From: Candidatus Abyssobacteria bacterium SURF_17
GTDB taxonomy: Bacteria; Abyssobacteria; SURF-5
Direction of reading: 5' to 3'
Length of the DNA: 55,022 nt
Assembly: GCA_003598055.1 (NCBI GenBank)
Contig: QZKI01000129.1
Coordinates: forward strand, 1-55,022
Made by a program: the position numbers and the translations under genes. Below the pieces are notes generated by a model that was given only the letters and a program-made list of their open reading frames with translations, searched no databases and was not told the DNA's origin. Of this stretch, positions 51,491 to 55,022 are shown piece after piece. How positions within the stretch are numbered: position 1 is the first letter of the stretch; each line of letters starts with the position of its first letter.

Positions 51491-52333
51491 TTATTTTTCT
51501 GGCTGCCAATCCTGGGGTGTGGCGCCTTCCTCCTGAAGCATGGACTCGAGGGCTTTCATAAAGTCCGAAAAGGCGAATGGCGTATCCCATTCGTAGGGCA
51601 AATCCACAATTTCACCCGGATGCGCGGCTGTGGTCAGCACGTTCAGCGCGTCTTTCAGGACCCGGGCCTGAAGCGAGACATCATGCGGCCTGCCACACTG
51701 ATGGCCGAGCGGGAAATTGAGGAATGCGCTGCGAGGAGGTTTGACCCGGGCCATCATGCATTTGCACGACCCGAGGTAAATGGTGGAGAGTCCGGCCTCT
51801 TCGATTTTGCGCGCTATCAGTCCGACCGACTGATGGTCGAGCGGTCAGGCCGGGACAAGCAGGACGGAATCTGCGCCCTCCCGCTTCAGGACAGCCAGTA
51901 TTTCGGGAACAGTCTCGTTCTGCAATGCCGTGCGCTTATAGAGCCGCCCCATCCCGAGCGTGACCGCAGTCGGCGCGAAGCTTCCTACATATCCTTCAGC
52001 CTCGAGCTCTTTCAGCCGCTGAACGGGAAAAACGCAGTTCAGGTCCTTTACGGCGTCTCTGTGGTCAAAGTAGTTGTGATGAAGCTTGAGTCTTTCGAAT
52101 GGGGTATCAGTTGGTATCTGACGGAAGCTCAAGTCATTCACAGCCCAGGGGTCGAACGGGTCCTGGTCGTCCCGGAAAATGCCCGCTGAACTGATCAATG
52201 CGAGACAGCATTCATTCAGGGGCTTGCTCAGCGAAGACCACGGGCTCGTATCGAATTCGGACCATTTGTAGGGCGGGAACCCTTGACACTGATACATCTC
52301 GTTCAGGGCCGACACGTAATCTATGGGCTTCAT
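51491..52333 (-). CDS. GrdB-related selenoprotein with in-frame UGA (selenocysteine)
   Basis: 280 residues if the TGA at 51847-51845 is read as selenocysteine 163. The frame continues without a break on both sides: VLLVPA-U-PLDHQSVGLIARKIEEAG, later PPRSAFLNFPLGHQCGRPHD. This is the pattern of the glycine/sarcosine/betaine/D-proline reductase selenoprotein B family. In its short members I recall Cys or Sec at this exact spot (VPAxP..HQSVGL). A SECIS-like hairpin lies right after the UGA. The protein probably reduces a small substrate through the selenol; the substrate is unknown, and no GrdA/GrdC partner is nearby. AAGGAGGTG is a perfect ribosome site for the ATG at 52333. SelA-D genes are outside the window. 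The alternative is a nonsense mutation, but the exact position and hairpin argue against it. Confidence 0.85.
51812..51843 (-). promoter_or_regulatory. Bacterial SECIS-like hairpin
   Basis: Ten bases after the UGA, ATCAGTC (51834-51828) pairs perfectly with GACTGAT (51822-51816) around a GGTCG loop. CGCT (51843-51840) can pair with AGCG (51815-51812) below, leaving a 5-base bulge. The loop begins 17 nt after the UGA with GG first, which fits the known bacterial SECIS rules (SelB-binding GU in a small loop at that distance). Confidence 0.75.
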
Positions 52334-52393
52334 TTAGTGCACCTCCTTGCCGTATGATGAGGAATGCTTCTACGAAACTGACAACCACATCGT

Positions 52394-52496
52394 CATTGCG
52401 AGGGAGCGAAGGGTCGCAAACCCGGGCGACCGAAGCATCTCGTTCGTAGCGTTGAAGATGCAAACAGAGATTGCTTCGCTGCGCTCGCAATGACCG
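52394..52496. repeat. GTCATTGCGAG inverted-repeat element (103 bp)
   Basis: GTCATTGCGAG at 52394-52404 faces CTCGCAATGAC at 52486-52496. Inner GGAGCGAAG and CTTCGCTGCGCTC also mirror each other. It belongs to a repeat type seen between genes in many unrelated bacteria. Confidence 0.75.
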
Positions 52497-52711
52497 CGTG
52501 GATGTTTCTTTCACACATAACCTCGCCGCACGCGGGGTCGGCCGTTCGCAAGAGACCATCAAGAGATTGTCCCACTCGGCGATCCAATGCACGGGCACGG
52601 CGCGCCGTTCCCCTACGACCCATAAATCATCGCTTCTTGTAAGGGCGGCCCTGCGTGGCCGCCCGCGGGAGAACACGAAGTTCGCCCCTACATGCGTGCA
52701 TTTTCATGATG

Positions 52712-52807
52712 TTCCGGGGATTATAATGGCTTTTCTTTCATCGCTGTTGCAGCGGCCAGGAAAACGATATGTTCCTTTCTGAGTGAATAGCTATTATGTC
52801 CCCGGAA
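52712..52807. repeat. Inverted-repeat element, CCGGGGACATA family (96 bp)
   Basis: TTCCGGGGATTATAAT (52712-52727, slightly decayed) faces TATTATGTCCCCGGAA (52792-52807). Third element of the family in the window. Confidence 0.65.
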
Positions 52808-52874
52808 TCCCTGTCCCACGGTTGCGACTGGAAGGGCGCAGCATGCTGCGCCCGTACAATCACATGACTGTCTC

Positions 52875-53999
52875 TCAAAGCCCCATTTCGCGAGCAACCA
52901 ATTCTCTGTGGAAATCCGCATCGCCGAACATCTGTTCCGCTGCCTTCGCGCGCTTGAAGTAGAGTTGCAGGTCATGTTCTTCCATGAAGCCAATGCCGCC
53001 CATGACCTGATGGCCTAAGGCCACCAGTTTGCGATGCGAATCACTCACCCATGCCTTGCACATCGAGGCTTCCTTCTCGAAGGGAAGGCCTGAGGCGATC
53101 TTCCACGCCGCCCCGTACATCATATACTTGACCGTGTCGGCGTAGGTGAGCATATTGGCACAGTGATGCTGAACGGCCTGAAATGCGCCAATCGGGCGGC
53201 CGAACTGGGTTCGAACCTTGGCGTATTCGACCGCCATCTCCAGAACTTTCTGGGCCGCGCCGACCATCTCAGCGCTCTTGGCAACGGCAGACATCAGGAG
53301 CACCTTCTTCAGAATAGGCCATCCGTTGTCAACATCTCCGAGCAGGTTGCTCCTCGGCACGGCGACCTTATCAAAAATCACCTCGCACTGCTTATCGCCT
53401 GCCAGCGTGTCGAGGAGGGCGATTTTGATACCGGCGCTCTTCGCGTCAACCAGGAACAGCGTGACGTCCTCCGGTTCCACGCCAGTTCTGGCGACACAGA
53501 TAATGGTATCGGCCACATGGGCGTCCGGCACAAAGAGTTTCGTTCCGGAGAGGATATACTGGCCGTCCTGAAGTTTGGCGGCCAGCTTTATTGCACTGGG
53601 TGTGTACGTTCCAGCTTGTTCCAGCCATGCCAGCGTCAGAATACGACTTCCTTCGGCGAGTCCGGACAGGATCTCCGCCTTTTGTTTTTCGTTTCCCGCT
53701 TCAATCAGCGTGAGTCCGCCGAGGACGACGGTGGAGAAAAATGGTCCCGGCAGGCAATAATAGCCCATCTCAGAGAGGAGAACCACGAGCTCGAGAAAGG
53801 TCATACCGGAGCCGCCATATTTCTCGGGAATCGGAAGACCCATCCACCCTAACTCGGCCATCTTCTGCCAGAGGTCTCTCTTGAATCCCTTTTCATCTTT
53901 TACCAGTTCCCGCACAAGCTCGCTGGAACATTCGTCGGCCAGAAACTTGTGCGCCGACTCCCTGAGCATACTCTGTTCTTCGGTAAGGTCGTAATTCAT
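52875..53999 (-). CDS. Acyl-CoA dehydrogenase, probable non-catalytic partner subunit
   Basis: 374 residues with the acyl-CoA dehydrogenase fold (MNYDLTEEQSMLRESAHKFL, PIPEKYGGSGMTFLE, YAKVRTQFGRPIGAFQAVQHHCANM, HQVMGGIGFMEEHDLQLYFKRAK). Neither known position of the catalytic glutamate is kept: the MCAD-type YEGT site reads EQMFGDAD, and the isovaleryl-type helix reads LKKVLLMSAVA. This fits the beta subunit of heteromeric enzymes such as mycobacterial FadE pairs, where only one partner is catalytic. The start is 15 bp after the adjacent dehydrogenase gene, with GAGG upstream. Electrons would go to ETF. Confidence 0.88.
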   Translation of the reverse strand: MNYDLTEEQSMLRESAHKFLADECSSELVRELVKDEKGFKRDLWQKMAELGWMGLPIPEKYGGSGMTFLELVVLLSEMGYYCLPGPFFSTVVLGGLTLIEAGNEKQKAEILSGLAEGSRILTLAWLEQAGTYTPSAIKLAAKLQDGQYILSGTKLFVPDAHVADTIICVARTGVEPEDVTLFLVDAKSAGIKIALLDTLAGDKQCEVIFDKVAVPRSNLLGDVDNGWPILKKVLLMSAVAKSAEMVGAAQKVLEMAVEYAKVRTQFGRPIGAFQAVQHHCANMLTYADTVKYMMYGAAWKIASGLPFEKEASMCKAWVSDSHRKLVALGHQVMGGIGFMEEHDLQLYFKRAKAAEQMFGDADFHRELVAREMGL

Positions 54000-54014
54000 T
54001 TTCCTCTTCCCTCT

Positions 54015-55022
54015 CTATTTTCGCGGGAGTTCCAGTCCTCTCAGGGCCATGATACCGCGCTGTATCTCGGATGTTCCCGCATATATCGTCTCGACAACGC
54101 TGTTACGGTACAGGTGTTCGACCTGTCCAGCCAGCACCGCATGCTTTGAGCCCTTCTTCAACTGGCCGTACATGCCCAATACTTCCATGGCCGTATTGGC
54201 AATGTGTTGGGCCGTCTCGGTGGCAAACAGTTTTTGCATCGATGCTTGGTAATTCGGATGCTGGCCGGTATCGAGCATGTGAGCCAGCCTGTAGTAGAGG
54301 TGCTTGTTGCACTCCACTTCAATCCTCAACTGTGCCAGTTTCTGCCGAACCAACGGCTTTTTTGACAACGTTTCTCCATCCACCACGGTCTGCTTTGCGT
54401 ATTCCAGTAATGCATCGAATATCCGGCGGTAAGCCGCGAGCGGGAACATTCTCTCGAAATCCAATGCATGCATGACATAGTAGAACCCCGCGTTCAGGTC
54501 GCCGACAAGGTTTTTCTTCGGCACCTTGACATCGTCATAATAGACCTCGTTGGTTCGCCACCCGGCCATGGTGATCAAGGGTCGAATCGTGATGCCGGGA
54601 CTTTTCAGGTCCACGATGAGAATTGACATCCCCTGATATTTCCCCGCATCGGGGTCGGTTATTGAAGCCAACCAATGGTAGTCGGCCACGTGAGCATGAG
54701 TGTTGAACGTCTTTTGGCCGTTCACAGTGAAAAAGTCGCCGTCGTCTACCGCGCGAATGCTCAAGCCTGCGAGGTCGGAACCTGCTTGAGGCTCCGTGTA
54801 GCCGAGGCAGAATTCTACCTCTCCCCGCGCGATAGGCAGCAGCCACTCCTCTTTCATTTCCTCGCTGCCAAAGTGCATGATGGTCGGGCCCGCCATATGC
54901 GCAGCAACAAAGACCACTGGCACGCCGGCCAGCGCCATCTCTTCCCGTATCGCGAAGGCTAATATCGTCGAAGCCCCTAACCCGCCATACTCCTTAGGCC
55001 AGTTGGGGGTCAGCCATCCGTT
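54015..55022 (-). CDS. Acyl-CoA dehydrogenase, catalytic subunit (5' end missing)
   Basis: Partial: the frame runs to the window edge, where it begins NGWLTPNWPKEYGGLGAS, so the true start lies outside. Landmarks are the FAD loop CLGYTEPQAGSDLAGLS, NGQKTFNTHAHVADYHW and the end VETIYAGTSEIQRGIMALRGLELPRK. The MCAD-type glutamate is Ala (IYAGT), but the isovaleryl-CoA dehydrogenase-type glutamate is present in ALDFERMFPLA. It is therefore likely the active subunit of a heteromeric pair with the next gene. The substrate may be a branched, ring-bearing or side-chain acyl-CoA, as for related pairs. Confidence 0.88.
   Translation of the reverse strand, partial: NGWLTPNWPKEYGGLGASTILAFAIREEMALAGVPVVFVAAHMAGPTIMHFGSEEMKEEWLLPIARGEVEFCLGYTEPQAGSDLAGLSIRAVDDGDFFTVNGQKTFNTHAHVADYHWLASITDPDAGKYQGMSILIVDLKSPGITIRPLITMAGWRTNEVYYDDVKVPKKNLVGDLNAGFYYVMHALDFERMFPLAAYRRIFDALLEYAKQTVVDGETLSKKPLVRQKLAQLRIEVECNKHLYYRLAHMLDTGQHPNYQASMQKLFATETAQHIANTAMEVLGMYGQLKKGSKHAVLAGQVEHLYRNSVVETIYAGTSEIQRGIMALRGLELPRK

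Larger units (their letters stand above)
52334..52874. other. Intergenic stack of short inverted repeats
   Basis: 541 bases without a gene. They are filled by at least four unrelated repeat types: 52394-52496, 52643-52664 (perfect hairpin GGGCGGCC-CTGCGT-GGCCGCCC), 52712-52807, and the 20-bp perfect palindrome at 52834-52853 (GGGCGCAGCA and its inverse). Confidence 0.7.

Noticed and set aside
51845..51847. Nonsense mutation or sequencing error splitting a GrdB-like gene
   Set aside because: The TGA sits at a known Cys/Sec position, the frame is kept on both sides and a SECIS-like hairpin follows. A selenocysteine codon explains all three.
1..55022. tRNA, rRNA or CRISPR array
   Set aside because: Read by eye on both strands; no cloverleaf with a TTCGA arm, no rRNA core words and no regularly spaced direct repeats were found. 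A tRNAscan-SE and minCED run would settle it.

Overview
The window looks like part of the chromosome of an uncultured, Gram-negative, probably anaerobic bacterium, perhaps a metagenome-assembled genome. GC content is about 55% by eye. Outer-membrane features (an OmpA-type lipoprotein, an AsmA-like DUF748 protein, a lytic transglycosylase, PilT-type ATPases) indicate two membranes. Fatty-acid genes (acyl-CoA dehydrogenases, enoyl-CoA hydratases, ETF), a BKACE enzyme, archaeal-type split glutamate synthase, acetogen-type MetF/MetV and a predicted selenoprotein suggest a Desulfobacterota-like or candidate-phylum heterotroph. I cannot fix the phylum from sequence alone. I see no rRNA, tRNA, CRISPR array or complete transposase.

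Layout. 1-250: repeats resembling a mobile-element end. 252-6556 (-): secA, a transglutaminase-like protein and an ABC-2-type permease. 6958-13241 (+): a PLP lyase, an RRM RNA-binding protein with rpsU, a BKACE enzyme, a methyltransferase and two tandem GNAT paralogues. 13255-16185 (-): a Zn/Cd-type P-ATPase with its ArsR regulator and a clear promoter-operator. 16222-19969 (-): TPR protein, two PilT-family ATPases, lipB. 20099-27621 (-): a tight six-gene operon, MvhD-like/metV/metF/two FMN glutamate-synthase proteins/a fused amidotransferase-GXGXG protein. 27865-30303 (+): mgtE with a long structured leader, and acpS. 30785-33608 (+): enoyl-CoA hydratase, etfB, etfA. 33775-38921 (-): DUF748 protein, enoyl-CoA isomerase-like protein, methyltransferase. 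39330-43218 (+): a membrane-anchored HELGH protein and a lytic transglycosylase. 43451-45013 (-): OmpA lipoprotein. 45837-48450 (+): cold-shock gene with an attenuator-like leader, then a compositionally distinct typA followed by a copied tail of etfA. 48691-55022: BioB-like radical SAM protein (+), then, all on (-), an ATC-hydrolase-like protein, a methyltransferase, a GrdB-related selenoprotein with an in-frame UGA and a SECIS-like hairpin, and two acyl-CoA dehydrogenases, the last cut by the window end.

Themes. Several genes have near-consensus sigma70 promoters with 17-bp spacers and long, foldable leaders. The most switch-like leaders precede csp and mgtE. The redox genes (MetFV, FMN/FeS proteins, ETF, acyl-CoA dehydrogenases) fit an anaerobe moving electrons between one-carbon, amino-acid and fatty-acyl metabolism. 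Intergenic spaces are rich in short inverted-repeat elements of several families. The observations most worth testing are the UGA/SECIS selenoprotein, the mgtE and csp leaders, the MetFV-glutamate synthase operon, and the etfA-tail duplication beside typA.
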